Shown: positions 40,531 through 49,434, counted from the first letter of the stretch. The stretch is DNA of 64,000 nucleotides from Mycobacterium sp. (GCF_004298145.1 NZ_SCRH01000032.1:60658-124657); one strand, 5' to 3'. Notes: generated from the letters alone by a model not told the origin. Translations and numbers: made by a program.

Positions 40531-41807
40531 AGCACCTCCTGGGCCCGCAGCTGCTCGAGTTCCTCGGCGGTCTTGCCCAGCAACCCGACGTAGACGTCGT
40601 CGTTGTGCTCGCCCGGGCGGGCGGGACCGGCGTTGCGCAGGCGGCCCGGCGATTCCGAAAGCACCGGCACGATGCCGGGCCCGAGGACATTGCGCTGCAG
40701 CCGTTCGTCGAAGTGCTCGATCAACATGTCGCGGGCCCGCAGCTGCGGGTCGTTGACGACCTCGGCGACCGTGTTGATCGGCCCGGCGATCACCCCTGCG
40801 GCCGAAAGGGTTTCGATGATCTCGCCGGGCCGGCGTTCCGCGGCCCAGCAGCCGATGATGTTGTCGAGTTCGTCCTGGTTGCGGCCGCGTGCGACGTGCG
40901 TGGCGAACCGGTCGTCGGTGGCCAGCTCCGGGCGTCCCATCGCCTTGCACAGCCGGGCGAACACGGTGTCCTGATTGGCGGCGATCACCACCCACGAGCC
41001 GTCGGCGCTGCGGTAGATGTTGGACGGGGCGATGCCCTCGAGCCGGGTGCCCGACGGGCCGCGTACCACCCCGGCGACGTCGTAGTCCGGAATCGTGGAT
41101 TCCTGGACGGCCAAACAGGATTCGGTGAGTGCGACGTCGACCACCTGGCCGCGCCCGGTGATGCTGCGGCGGTACAGCGCGGCCAGCGCGCCGTGGGCGC
41201 CGAACATGCCGGCCAGGCTGTCACCGAGCGAGAGCGCCAGCCGGGGCGGCGGGCCGCCGGGAAAACCGTTGAGGTGTCGCAGTCCGCTGGCCGCCTCGGC
41301 GACCGAGGCATATCCGGCCTTGGACGCGTCGGGCCCGGTCTGTCCGTAGCCCGACACCCGAACCAGGATGATGCCCGGATTGCGTTCACTGAGCACGTCG
41401 TAGCCCAGGTTCCATTTCTCCAGGGTGCCGGGTCGGAAGTTCTCCACCACGACGTCGGATTTCTCGACGAGATCGCAGAACAGTTCGCGGCCCCGGGGGT
41501 GGCGCAGGTCGAGGGTGATGGCCCGTTTGTTGCGCGCGTGCACCGTCCAGAAGACGTGCTGTCCATCGACTTCGGCCTGGCCCCAGGTGCGCAGCGGGTC
41601 CGGGGCCTTGGGCAGTTCCACCTTGATGACGTCGGCGCCCATGTCGCCCAGCAGCCGGCCGGTGAACGGGCCGGCGATCAACGTGCCGAGTTCGAGCACC
41701 CGGACGCCGTCGAGGGGGCCGGCTACGTCGATGCGCCGCTCTCCCCCGCAAGCGCCAGGTGCCCCCACCTCATCGCTGCGCTCCGCATCGTCGCCGGCGG
41801 ACGTCAT
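40527..41807 (-). CDS. CaiB/BaiF family CoA transferase with a MIRU-encoded N-terminus
   Basis: 426-residue family III CoA transferase. The domain starts at IDVAGPLDGVRVLELGTLI, with GPFTGRLLGDMGADVIKVE, KRAITLDLRHPRGRELF and the catalytic-Asp region of the family further on. ATG 41807 overlaps the upstream hydrolase stop (ATGA). Residues 4-23 (AGDDAERSDEVGAPGACGGE) are the exact translation of a MIRU, so the repeat has been inserted in frame between the start codon and the enzyme. A downstream start at the GTG or ATC near VAGPL would avoid this, but the coupling favours 41807. Confidence 0.88.
   Translation of the reverse strand: MTSAGDDAERSDEVGAPGACGGERRIDVAGPLDGVRVLELGTLIAGPFTGRLLGDMGADVIKVELPKAPDPLRTWGQAEVDGQHVFWTVHARNKRAITLDLRHPRGRELFCDLVEKSDVVVENFRPGTLEKWNLGYDVLSERNPGIILVRVSGYGQTGPDASKAGYASVAEAASGLRHLNGFPGGPPPRLALSLGDSLAGMFGAHGALAALYRRSITGRGQVVDVALTESCLAVQESTIPDYDVAGVVRGPSGTRLEGIAPSNIYRSADGSWVVIAANQDTVFARLCKAMGRPELATDDRFATHVARGRNQDELDNIIGCWAAERRPGEIIETLSAAGVIAGPINTVAEVVNDPQLRARDMLIEHFDERLQRNVLGPGIVPVLSESPGRLRNAGPARPGEHNDDVYVGLLGKTAEELEQLRAQEVL
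41738..41798. repeat. MIRU-type repeat in the 5' end of the CoA transferase gene
   Basis: The minus strand reads CCGGCGACGATGCGGAGCGC, then AGCGATGAGGTGGGGGCACC, then CGCTTGCGGGGGAGAGCGGC. It is the best match in the window to the senX3-regX3 MIRU as I remember it. It is read in frame as part of the enzyme. Confidence 0.78.
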
Positions 41808-43000
41808 GCAGTCCCCGCGAAGTCGTGCCGGACCAGCCAGTCGGTGACGATGGTGACGGCCGACCGTAGCGCGTCGCGCTGGTCGGGTCCCGCGTAATAG
41901 TGTGTGGCGCCAGGGATTTCGTGCATCTCCTTATCGGGGTGCCCGATCGCTTGAAAAAGGCGTCGGGTGTGGCTGGGCGTGCAGGCGTCGTCGGCCAGAT
42001 TACCGATAACCAGCGCCGGGATCGCGATATCGGGCCCGCAGGAGACCGCGTCGCCTCGGGCATCGTCGTAACTCCACTGCGAGAGCCAGCCGCGCAACGT
42101 GGAGAACCGGGCCAACCCGACGGGGCTCATGTTCACCACTTGAGGATCCCCCAGGTAGCACGTCCCGGGGGTGCGTTCGTTGGGATCGACGGCCGGATCC
42201 AGCCAGCGCGGGTCGGCCATGGTGCCGTGTACGACGAACCCGAACTCGGCAACATCTGCGTCGGGGCGCCCCGACGATTTCAACTCGGCCAACTTGTCTT
42301 TGACCCACGCGGTGATGCGGCGGTTGCGGGCGATCTGTGCCTGGCGGTACCGGGCCAGGAATTCCTGACTGTAGGGCGGCTGGTTCGGGTTACCCGGGTT
42401 GTAGAGGTCCAGCTCGGGATCGCGCTTGGTGGGGTCGGATTCGTCGAGGATCGACGCGTCCAGCCATTCGGTCAGCGTGCCGTGCCGACTGATGTGCGCG
42501 GCGAGCAGCATGATGCCGTCGGCGGCGGGCAGGTCGAGTTTGGTCAGGTCGGGGCCGTCGCCCGTCGGGCTGGATGTGATGGTCGGATTCTGCGCCTGCT
42601 GCTGGTAGAACACCGACAGCGAACCGCCGCCGCTCCATCCGGCGAGCACCACCTTGGAGTAGCCCAGCCGCTTCTTGGCGTCGTTGATGCATTCGCCGAG
42701 ATCCTCGACCACCTTCTCCATCAGCAGCGCCGAGTCGGTGCCGCGGAAGCGGCTGTTGCAGTAGATGACGTGATGACCGGCCCGGGCCAGGGCATTGATC
42801 ATCGGCAGGTAGGCACCGCCGCCGATCGGGTGCATGAACACCAGCACGGTGTCCGACGGGTTGTCCTTCGGCTTGAGCAGGTAGCTTTCCAGCACCGTGA
42901 TCTCGGCCAGGCCGCCGTAGACGTCCCGAACACCGGAATTGTTCTGGAACGCAACGAGGTACGGGATTCGGTCGTATTCGTGTTTCACAGCCGTCCTCAT
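41804..43000 (-). CDS. Alpha/beta hydrolase
   Basis: 398 residues. The nucleophile elbow is GWSGGGSLS, the oxyanion side is FMHPIGGGAYLPM, and late Asp and His lie in NLADDACTPSHT and PGATHYYAG. There is a long lid insert (about residues 140-290). The TLVESYLLKPKD-like N-terminus (VLESYLLKPKDNPSDT) resembles esterases or thioesterases acting on acyl chains. It starts 1 nt after the dioxygenase-like gene stop (TGACATG) and is coupled to the CoA transferase, so it probably supplies the free acid or acyl-CoA for that enzyme. Confidence 0.78.
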   Translation of the reverse strand: MRTAVKHEYDRIPYLVAFQNNSGVRDVYGGLAEITVLESYLLKPKDNPSDTVLVFMHPIGGGAYLPMINALARAGHHVIYCNSRFRGTDSALLMEKVVEDLGECINDAKKRLGYSKVVLAGWSGGGSLSVFYQQQAQNPTITSSPTGDGPDLTKLDLPAADGIMLLAAHISRHGTLTEWLDASILDESDPTKRDPELDLYNPGNPNQPPYSQEFLARYRQAQIARNRRITAWVKDKLAELKSSGRPDADVAEFGFVVHGTMADPRWLDPAVDPNERTPGTCYLGDPQVVNMSPVGLARFSTLRGWLSQWSYDDARGDAVSCGPDIAIPALVIGNLADDACTPSHTRRLFQAIGHPDKEMHEIPGATHYYAGPDQRDALRSAVTIVTDWLVRHDFAGTA

Positions 43001-43001
43001 G

Positions 43002-44093
43002 TCAGTGTTGTCCTAGGTCGTGTGCCAGCACCTCGGCCGACGGGCTCAGCCGCCGCCGGGTGTCGATCGCGATCACCTGCCAGTCGACGCGGGAGTACTC
43101 GTCGAACTTGCGGCGCGCCCGCTCGCGCGCCTTCTCCGGTGCGCCGTGGTGAACTCCTTGCGGCGCATGCGAAATCAGGCCGGGTGGCATCGGGATGCCG
43201 TAGAGCGAGCCGCCGTGGAAGAAGGCGATCTCGTCGTAGTCGACGTTGCGGTGATACCACGGTGTGCGCTCGGTGCCCGGGATGCCTTCGGCGGGCTTGG
43301 GCAGAAAGTTCATCACGTAGACGCCGGTGGCTTGCATGAACAGGTGCACGGTTGGCGGCAGGTGGACGCTGTCGGAGGTGACGACGTTGTAGTCGGCGAT
43401 GTTGAACGTGAACGCGAAGTTGTCACCGCGCCAGCCCTCGACATCGAGCGGATTATGTTGGTAGAAGAGCGTTGTCGGGCCACCTTCATGGATGAGCCGG
43501 ACCTCGTACTCGCTTTCGGACTCGTCGTCGGCCGGGGCCGGTTCGGGGATGACGACCTGCGACGGGTCGAACGGGAAGTGCCGGCCCAGCGCGCCGGGCG
43601 GCGGTATCCGGAACTCGTCGCCGGCCTCGATCATCAGCATCGTCGTCGCGCTATCGGGCAGCTGGCGCCAGGTGCACGCCTTCGGGATGTACAGCCAGTC
43701 ACCCTCCCGATAGCGCAGCGGCCCAAACTCGGTCTCGGCCACGCCGCTGCCCTGGTGGACGAAGCACAGCAGGTCGCCGTCGACATGACGCGCGTAGAAC
43801 GGCATCGGCTCCTGACGACGGCTCAGCAGAATTCGGCAGTCGTCGTTGCTGAACATCAGCAGCGGCCCGCCATCGGCGGCGGTGGCGTCGGTGGGCTTGA
43901 GCTCGCCGGCCAGCACGTCGACGGGTCGCAACGGGCCGACCGCGCGATAGGCGGTGGGGTCGTGGCGGCGGTAGAGGTTGGCGGTGCGGCCGGTGAATCC
44001 GCCGCGACCCAGCTCGTCGTCCTTGAGCCCGTCAAGATCCGCATGAAGCCGGCGTGGCGTCTTCCCTTTCCGCAGGTGCACAAAGGATTCCAT
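43002..44093 (-). CDS. Homogentisate 1,2-dioxygenase-like cupin protein
   Basis: 363-residue protein resembling HmgA: NLYRRHDPTAYRAVGPLRP near the start, VHQGSGVAETEFGPLRYREG in the N-terminal cupin, and FLPKPAEGIPGTERTPWYH followed by RNVDYDEIAFFHGG in the C-terminal part, where iron ligands lie. It is shorter than true HmgA (about 440), and the operon lacks fumarylacetoacetase and maleylacetoacetate isomerase, so homogentisate is not assured as substrate. Strong RBS GGAGGAG upstream of ATG 44093. It is the first gene of the run down to 35844. Confidence 0.78.
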   Translation of the reverse strand: MESFVHLRKGKTPRRLHADLDGLKDDELGRGGFTGRTANLYRRHDPTAYRAVGPLRPVDVLAGELKPTDATAADGGPLLMFSNDDCRILLSRRQEPMPFYARHVDGDLLCFVHQGSGVAETEFGPLRYREGDWLYIPKACTWRQLPDSATTMLMIEAGDEFRIPPPGALGRHFPFDPSQVVIPEPAPADDESESEYEVRLIHEGGPTTLFYQHNPLDVEGWRGDNFAFTFNIADYNVVTSDSVHLPPTVHLFMQATGVYVMNFLPKPAEGIPGTERTPWYHRNVDYDEIAFFHGGSLYGIPMPPGLISHAPQGVHHGAPEKARERARRKFDEYSRVDWQVIAIDTRRRLSPSAEVLAHDLGQH

Positions 44094-44572
44094 GGACGGC
44101 TCCTCCGATGGAGACCAGTTCGGTGGGCGATTAGGGTGACAAAACTGAAAGTAACATTACTTTTCGTTCTGGTCGAACACAAGACCGCGCCCAGCCGTAT
44201 CCGTCAATCATGCGCCGTGTCCCGAACCAATCGACAGCCAGGGTCATCGACTGTCGTTGGTAATGGCGCTCGCGCTGCACGCCTGCGGGTTCTTCGTGCG
44301 CCGGCCGGGTCAGCGGCAAGAAATCGACAATCTGGACGAAATTGACGTCGCCGTCGAGGTAAGCCTGAACAGCCTCTGCGCGGAATGACAACCGGTCGTC
44401 TGTGAACGTCCGTTTCGCCTTCGTATTACTGCCAGCGGTGCTGCCCGGACCTGCTCGCGGCCCGAGCTGGGGCGCTGGCAAGTTGTCGCCGTGCGTGTCG
44501 GTGTCTTGGTGACGCCGCCCCGAGAACGCCTGCTTGACTGTGGGATTCGCGCACAGGGCCCGGCTTCTCGTG
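44094..44572 (-). other. 479-bp intergenic region upstream of the dioxygenase-like gene
   Basis: It holds the palindrome at 44148-44163 and probably the promoter of the acyl-CoA operon. A 116-codon minus-strand frame (44131-44481, containing LSFRAEAVQAYLDGDVNFVQ) has no recognised family and a weak start. It might be a small gene or a relic; I cannot support it further. Confidence 0.4.
44148..44163. promoter_or_regulatory. Operator-like palindrome upstream of the acyl-CoA operon
   Basis: AAAGTAA (44148-44154) and TTACTTT (44157-44163) form perfect 7-bp arms around CA, in an AT-rich island 55 bp upstream of the first start codon (44093). It is a plausible site for the TetR protein encoded at 38938-39582. 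Confidence 0.55.
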
Positions 44573-45433
44573 TCAACTCAGCACGGCCGGGGCCAGTCTC
44601 CGCAGTGTTTCTCGCGAGAGCTCTTCGGCCTCCGACGCGATGTAGATGCAGACATGGTCGGCGCCGGCCTCGAGATGGTCGTATACCCGACGGCGGATGG
44701 CCTGCTCGTCACCCCAGGCGATTGCCGCATCCACCAGACGGTCACTGCCGCGGTCGACGAAATCGGTTTCGGTGAAGCCGTTGGCGCGCTTGAGGTTTCC
44801 GGTGTAATTGGGCAAACCTAGATAGGGCGCTAGGAAAGCGCGCGCGGCCGTGCGAGCCTGACGTGGGTCGGAGTCGAGCACCACGGTCTGTTCGACGGCC
44901 AACAGCTTGCCCGGCCCCAATGCCTCCCGTGCCGTGCGGGTGCATTCCGGTGAGGATAGATAGGTGTGTGAACCTGCCGAACGTTGGCGCGCCAGCTCCA
45001 GCATGCGGGGCCCGAGCGCGGCGATGACGCGATCACCCGCCGCAACAGGGGAGTTGGCGGTATCGAGTGCGTCTAGATAGCCGCGCATCGCCTGCAACGG
45101 ATGGACGTAATCTGCGCCGATGAGCGCAGCGTGACTGACTCCGATACCGAGCAGGAACCGTCCCGGGTACTTGGCGCGGAGCGTTGCGTCGTCGGCGGCC
45201 ACACTTACCGCATCCTCTAACCAGATGTTGACGATGCCGGTAGCGACCGGGATCGACGTGGTCGCCTCCAGCAATTCGGCGGCCACCGCCAATGTTCCGG
45301 TGTGCGCGTAGCCGGGAAACCACAGTGCACCATAGCCAAGCTCCTCGAACTCGGCGGCCGCCTCGCCGACCTCGCCGCGGTCACCGAAGCGCAAACCGGC
45401 GCTCCACACGCCGATGCTCCCCAGTTCGATCAC
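44573..45433 (-). CDS. LLM-class (F420-dependent-like) oxidoreductase
   Basis: 286-residue TIM-barrel flavin/F420 oxidoreductase. Features are ELGYGALWFPGYAHTGTLAV, the TSIPVATGIVNIWLEDAVSV segment, PGRFLLGIGVSHAALIG (cofactor loop) and AGADHVCIYIASE at the C-terminus. GTG 45433 overlaps the upstream membrane-protein stop (GTGA). It is probably cytoplasmic and F420-dependent, as are most mycobacterial members; the substrate is unknown. It is the last gene of a three-gene operon with the membrane protein and the Cys/His-rich protein. Confidence 0.82.
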   Translation of the reverse strand: MIELGSIGVWSAGLRFGDRGEVGEAAAEFEELGYGALWFPGYAHTGTLAVAAELLEATTSIPVATGIVNIWLEDAVSVAADDATLRAKYPGRFLLGIGVSHAALIGADYVHPLQAMRGYLDALDTANSPVAAGDRVIAALGPRMLELARQRSAGSHTYLSSPECTRTAREALGPGKLLAVEQTVVLDSDPRQARTAARAFLAPYLGLPNYTGNLKRANGFTETDFVDRGSDRLVDAAIAWGDEQAIRRRVYDHLEAGADHVCIYIASEAEELSRETLRRLAPAVLS

Positions 45434-46146
45434 TGGCTCACGTTTGCGGCTTGTTCTTCGAGGATCTGGTTGGGAATGGCGTTGCGCAGCAGGCAGAAGC
45501 TGACCGCGGCGATCCAGAGGGTGAACGCGGTCAGTCCCAGCCACCATGCCAGCAGACCGTTGTAGGCCAGCGGTCCGGTGTGGGTGAGGTAGTTCAAGGA
45601 TCCGAAGGTGAAGCTGGCCGCCGCCCAGAAGCTCAGATAGGCGAGCCACCGCGGGAAAACCGGCTTCTCACGCTTGTCCATCAGGATCACGATGCCCAGG
45701 GCGGTCGCCTCGAGCATCGTCGTGACCGGCAGCCCGACATACATGATGCCGCCGAGATCATGTAGCCGCCACGTGATCTCGGGAAATTGCAACGGTCGAA
45801 ACGCCGCACCCAGCCAGAAGATTGTCGCGACCAGGAACTCCATCACCAGCATCACGCCAAGCGCGAGCTGCAACCGTGACAGCGGAGCCGACGGTCCCTC
45901 GATCCGGCGCATCTGTTCGGAGATCACCACCGCCCACGGCATGAGCAGGGTCGCGCCGTAGAGCGAGATAATCAGCCCGACGCGAATCCTGTCCTGCTTC
46001 TGGGCGTAGATCGCCACGGTCTGTTCCATGGTGTTGTTCGGTGACGGCGGCGGAACGAATCCGGCGATGACCCACAGCCCTATCAGCAGGATGATCATCG
46101 AGATGAACCCGCAGGCCGCCATCCATCGTTGATTGGCGATATTCAC
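45430..46146 (-). CDS. Multi-span membrane protein, paralogue of 51665-52540
   Basis: 238 residues with about six hydrophobic segments (FISMIILLIGLWVIAGF at the N-terminus, LIISLYGATLLMPWAVVI, LGVMLVMEFLVATIFWLG, and three more). It shares PPPSP, RIRVGLI, PWAV and RRIEG/QRIEG at matching positions with the protein at 51665-52540. No family is recognised. ATG 46146 follows the Cys/His-rich gene after 70 nt and is coupled to the LLM oxidoreductase. It may bind or move the hydrophobic substrate of the cluster. Confidence 0.72.
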   Translation of the reverse strand: MNIANQRWMAACGFISMIILLIGLWVIAGFVPPPSPNNTMEQTVAIYAQKQDRIRVGLIISLYGATLLMPWAVVISEQMRRIEGPSAPLSRLQLALGVMLVMEFLVATIFWLGAAFRPLQFPEITWRLHDLGGIMYVGLPVTTMLEATALGIVILMDKREKPVFPRWLAYLSFWAAASFTFGSLNYLTHTGPLAYNGLLAWWLGLTAFTLWIAAVSFCLLRNAIPNQILEEQAANVSQ

Positions 46147-46216
46147 GGTCGGTCGCTCCTTGTTGTGTTGTCAGAAATCATCGGGTGTTCGTTGCGGCTG
46201 CTCGCTGATCGCATCG

Positions 46217-47557
46217 TCACGATGTGCCTGTGCGGGACCGGGGCCGCGCCACCCCGACGCGGTCGTACATCGACTGGGGGACATCGGCTTCGGAATGGAA
46301 GACATGGAAATCGCAGTGCCCGGTGATCCGGCCGTCGCGCAGACCGGGCTCGACGAGCAGAAAGTACGGGCCACCGTTCTCGAGGACCATTTTGTTGGTG
46401 GCAGGGCAGTGCATGCAGTAGGTGGGCATCTCATCCAGCCCGAAGCTGGCCAGCCCTTTGCCCTGCACGATCGGCAGATTCTTTGGTGCCGCGTAGGCGC
46501 CTTCATCGATCAACCGTCCGCCACTGCCGCACGGTGCGGTGTGCAGGGACACGCCGCCGGCCGATTCGCTGATGGTGTATTTCATGCCGTGTTGATGGAA
46601 CAGATCGGCCAGCAGAACGACCCGGTCACGTACCGAAAGCTCGGATACCTGCGCCATCATCGCGCCCATCGCCGGGCGGTTGTAGCACTCTTCGACCGAT
46701 TTCCAGCAGTGCTCGACACCGTGGGTGGTGTAGATCCAGCCCGTCAGCGCGGTGACCAGGTCGCGGAAGAAATGATGCGTTGGGTACCACTCGGTCTTCG
46801 ACAACGCCAGGTGCCGGCGGGCCAGCGCTGGGTCACCGTGGTCGATCGCGTCCAACGCCAGCGCCAGCGCCGGATGCCGCATCGCTTCGCGCTCGTCGGC
46901 ATCGAACAGCCGCGCGCCCGCCACCGCGAACGCCGCGCCGATGCGAGTCGTGTCACGGTCGACACCGAGTCGGTCGAACTCCGACGGCGGCACGGCCAGT
47001 GGATCCTTATGGATGGTTAGGCGTAGCGGCTCGGTCCCGGTGCCGGCGGCGAACACGAACGGCGGATAGCCCAGCCATTCGCAGCACAACCGCTCGACGG
47101 CGGCCGCGACCAGCCGCAGATCCTTCGCACCCGGGATCGCGTCGGCGCGGGCAGCGGCCCAATCCGACGCCACCAACACGATGGTGTCGTCGTCCTCTTC
47201 GAATGCCGTCAGTTCCCCGGCGTCCATCCGCAACATCATCGCCAGCGACGACACCGCCTCCCGTGAGACGCCGTTGCGGAACCACTCCGCCCACGGTCGC
47301 ACGATGGTGTGCAGGGCAGCCGGAATCGCCTCGGTCAATGCGTCCGGGCCGAACTCGCGGTCGATGTAACCCAACGTCAGCGCGTTCCATAGGACGTAGA
47401 TGTCACGCAGGGCGAAGTGCTTGTTCACATTGCTCTTGGCGACATCACGCGCGGCTTGGACGTCACCGCGGTCCAGGGCCGCGGCGGCACGGTCGCCGGG
47501 GGCCAGCGCCATCTCGGTCAGCTCATGATCGGTGAACATAGCTGTGTGGTCGGACAT
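46217..47557 (-). CDS. Unrecognised 446-residue protein with a Cys/His-rich C-terminal module
   Basis: I do not recognise a family. The first 330 residues look helical (AARDVAKSNVNKHFALRDIY, EHCWKSVEECYNRPAMGAMM). The C-terminus has Cys343 in TAPCGSGGRL, Cys381-x-His383-Cys384 in YCMHCPATNK, and His414-Cys415 with His418 and His421 in GHCDFHVFH. This spacing could bind a metal or Fe-S centre. ATG 47557 is the first gene of a minus-strand operon, divergent from the PEP-utilising enzyme gene across the operator at 47719. Confidence 0.7.
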   Translation of the reverse strand: MSDHTAMFTDHELTEMALAPGDRAAAALDRGDVQAARDVAKSNVNKHFALRDIYVLWNALTLGYIDREFGPDALTEAIPAALHTIVRPWAEWFRNGVSREAVSSLAMMLRMDAGELTAFEEDDDTIVLVASDWAAARADAIPGAKDLRLVAAAVERLCCEWLGYPPFVFAAGTGTEPLRLTIHKDPLAVPPSEFDRLGVDRDTTRIGAAFAVAGARLFDADEREAMRHPALALALDAIDHGDPALARRHLALSKTEWYPTHHFFRDLVTALTGWIYTTHGVEHCWKSVEECYNRPAMGAMMAQVSELSVRDRVVLLADLFHQHGMKYTISESAGGVSLHTAPCGSGGRLIDEGAYAAPKNLPIVQGKGLASFGLDEMPTYCMHCPATNKMVLENGGPYFLLVEPGLRDGRITGHCDFHVFHSEADVPQSMYDRVGVARPRSRTGTS

Positions 47558-47688
47558 TATCGCCCTCTCGCTCCGGTGGCCCGATCGCGATCGATTCCGG
47601 GGTGGGCCGCAGAGCCGACGCGATCGGACACGATTTGCAACGGGTGTGGATCGCCCGACCGCCTAACTGAGCGAGTTCCACGAGCTGG

Positions 47689-47737
47689 TTGACAGTGCTT
47701 GCGCGGTTACTATATTTATCAGACGACAAATGTCTGA
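47689..47737 (+). promoter_or_regulatory. Promoter with TCAGAC-N7-GTCTGA operator (site 1)
   Basis: TTGACA at 47689-47694 and a TATATT-like -10 at 47711-47716 are followed by an inverted repeat TCAGAC (47719-47724), 7-nt spacer, GTCTGA (47732-47737) and AAAC. The operator would cover the start of transcription. It drives the gene at 47804 and has the same geometry as site 2 at 51548-51596: 30 nt from the first base of TTGACA to the first base of TCAGAC in both. Confidence 0.72.
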
Positions 47738-47803
47738 AACAAGGTTTTTCAGAACCGGGGTGCCGCACCGATCTGGCACGGCACGAGAAGGGACCTGCGG
47801 AAT

Positions 47804-49429
47804 ATGCCTGACCTGAGTGTGGCGGCGCGAGCGGCTAACCCGATCCACGCTGGTACCTGCGACCCGTCAGTCGGCTGGTCGACCAGCAACGCCAGCGAGG
47901 CGCTCCCGGGTGTAGCGACGCCACTGACCTGGTCGATCTTCGGTGACGGTGTCGAACGATCGATGCGTGGCGCGTTCGCCGACATGGGGGTGTTGCGGGA
48001 GGCCGAATGCGTACCCCCGGCCCACACCGAGCAGCGGCTGTGGGCGCTGTGGTTCGGTCGCGCCGCCGGCAATCTGAACACCTTTCGATTCGTCGGCGAC
48101 CGCACCCCGGGCACCAGCGGCGATGCGGTGGAAGAGCAGATCTTCGGCCGCGTCCGCCCAGGCGTGACGTCGAAAAAGGTCTACACCCGATACCCCTTCG
48201 TCGCCGTGAAGATGCCCTACAACGCCACCCGCTGTGCCGCGCGGCTCCGGGAGGCCACTGCCACCATCTATCCCTGGTGGCAGCACTCGGTCGGAGCCGG
48301 GCGACCCACCGAACTGCGGCCGGCCCAAACTCTGTTGCGCGAAGCCGTCACCAGGTTCGAGCGGGTCATGCGTCCCCACACACTGGCCGCGATGTTGTGC
48401 CAAAGCCTGTATGACCAGGTACGCGCCGCCGCGGCCCGGGCTCACCGCCCGGGTCTGGAGATATCCCTGGTCACCGGCTACGGGGAGATGGCCGAAACCA
48501 CCGTGGTCAGTGACCTGTGGGCGGTCTCGCGCGACCGCCTGTCCATCGAGGAGTTCGTGGTCCGCCACGGTTTTCACGGCCCCAACGAGGGTGAGTTGTC
48601 GGCGAGGGTGTGGCGGCTCGACCGGACGCCGCTGGACCGTTTGGTCGCCGCCTACCGGGACATGCCTGATGACCGCGATCCCCGACGCGTGGTCGCTCGG
48701 CGCGCCGAGGAGCGTAGGGGCGCCGAAGCTGAATTGCTTGCCGCGCTGCCGCGCTGGCAGCGCCCCGCGACCAGGGCATTGCTGGCGGTCGCCGCGAAGC
48801 TGATCCCACTGCGCGGCACCGGGAAAGCGTCGTTTCTGCAATGTCTCGATGTGGCGCGGGACGCCGCCCGGGTGTGCGGCGCGCTGCTGTGCCGGGACGG
48901 GATACTCACCGATCCCGAGGACGTGTTCTGGCTAACCGTCGACGAACTCACCGCGCCGTTGTTGCCGCACGGCGTCGGCGCACTGGTCGCCACTCGGCGC
49001 GCTGTGACCGACGAGTATCGAACCCTGGGCATCCCCGAGGGCTGGCAGGGCGCCCCCGAACCGTTCGCTTTGGCAACCACCACCGAGCGGGTCGATGGCA
49101 CGGTCAGCGGTGCGGCCGTGTCGCCCGGTGTGGTGGAGGGCGTCGCCAGACTGATCCTCGATCCCGAGGGCGATGACGAACTCGAACCCGGCGAGATCCT
49201 GGTGTGCCGGACCACCGATCCGAGTTGGGCATCGCTGATGATGGTGGCCTCAGCGCTCGTCATCGACGTCGGCGGCGCCATCTCCCACGGCGCCATCGTC
49301 GCCCGCGAACTCGGTATACCCTGCGTGATCGGCACCCGCACCGGCACCCAGATGTTGCGCACCGGTGACCGGATCCGCGTCGACGGCGCACGCGGCGTCG
49401 TCGAGGTGCTGGACCGAGCACGGGACTGA
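47804..49429 (+). CDS. PEP-utilising enzyme lacking the ATP-grasp domain
   Basis: 541 residues. The C-terminus is the swivelling phosphohistidine domain of PEP synthase/PPDK/rifampicin phosphotransferase: GEILVCRTTDPSWASLMM, then VGGAISHGAIVARELGIPCV with the phospho-acceptor His at about residue 495. The rest resembles the linker/substrate domain of rifampicin phosphotransferase (ASEALPGVATPLTWSIFG). The N-terminal PEP/ATP-grasp domain is absent, so it needs a partner or has another chemistry; phenylphosphate synthase gives a precedent for split subunits. AAGGGA precedes ATG 47804. It is followed by a small ORF and an AttH-like gene. Confidence 0.8.
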   Translation: MPDLSVAARAANPIHAGTCDPSVGWSTSNASEALPGVATPLTWSIFGDGVERSMRGAFADMGVLREAECVPPAHTEQRLWALWFGRAAGNLNTFRFVGDRTPGTSGDAVEEQIFGRVRPGVTSKKVYTRYPFVAVKMPYNATRCAARLREATATIYPWWQHSVGAGRPTELRPAQTLLREAVTRFERVMRPHTLAAMLCQSLYDQVRAAAARAHRPGLEISLVTGYGEMAETTVVSDLWAVSRDRLSIEEFVVRHGFHGPNEGELSARVWRLDRTPLDRLVAAYRDMPDDRDPRRVVARRAEERRGAEAELLAALPRWQRPATRALLAVAAKLIPLRGTGKASFLQCLDVARDAARVCGALLCRDGILTDPEDVFWLTVDELTAPLLPHGVGALVATRRAVTDEYRTLGIPEGWQGAPEPFALATTTERVDGTVSGAAVSPGVVEGVARLILDPEGDDELEPGEILVCRTTDPSWASLMMVASALVIDVGGAISHGAIVARELGIPCVIGTRTGTQMLRTGDRIRVDGARGVVEVLDRARD

Positions 49430-49434
49430 CGACC

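Noticed and set aside
44131..44481. 116-codon minus-strand frame upstream of the dioxygenase-like gene
   Set aside because: No recognised family and a weak start; it covers the operator-like palindrome. Not called as a gene.
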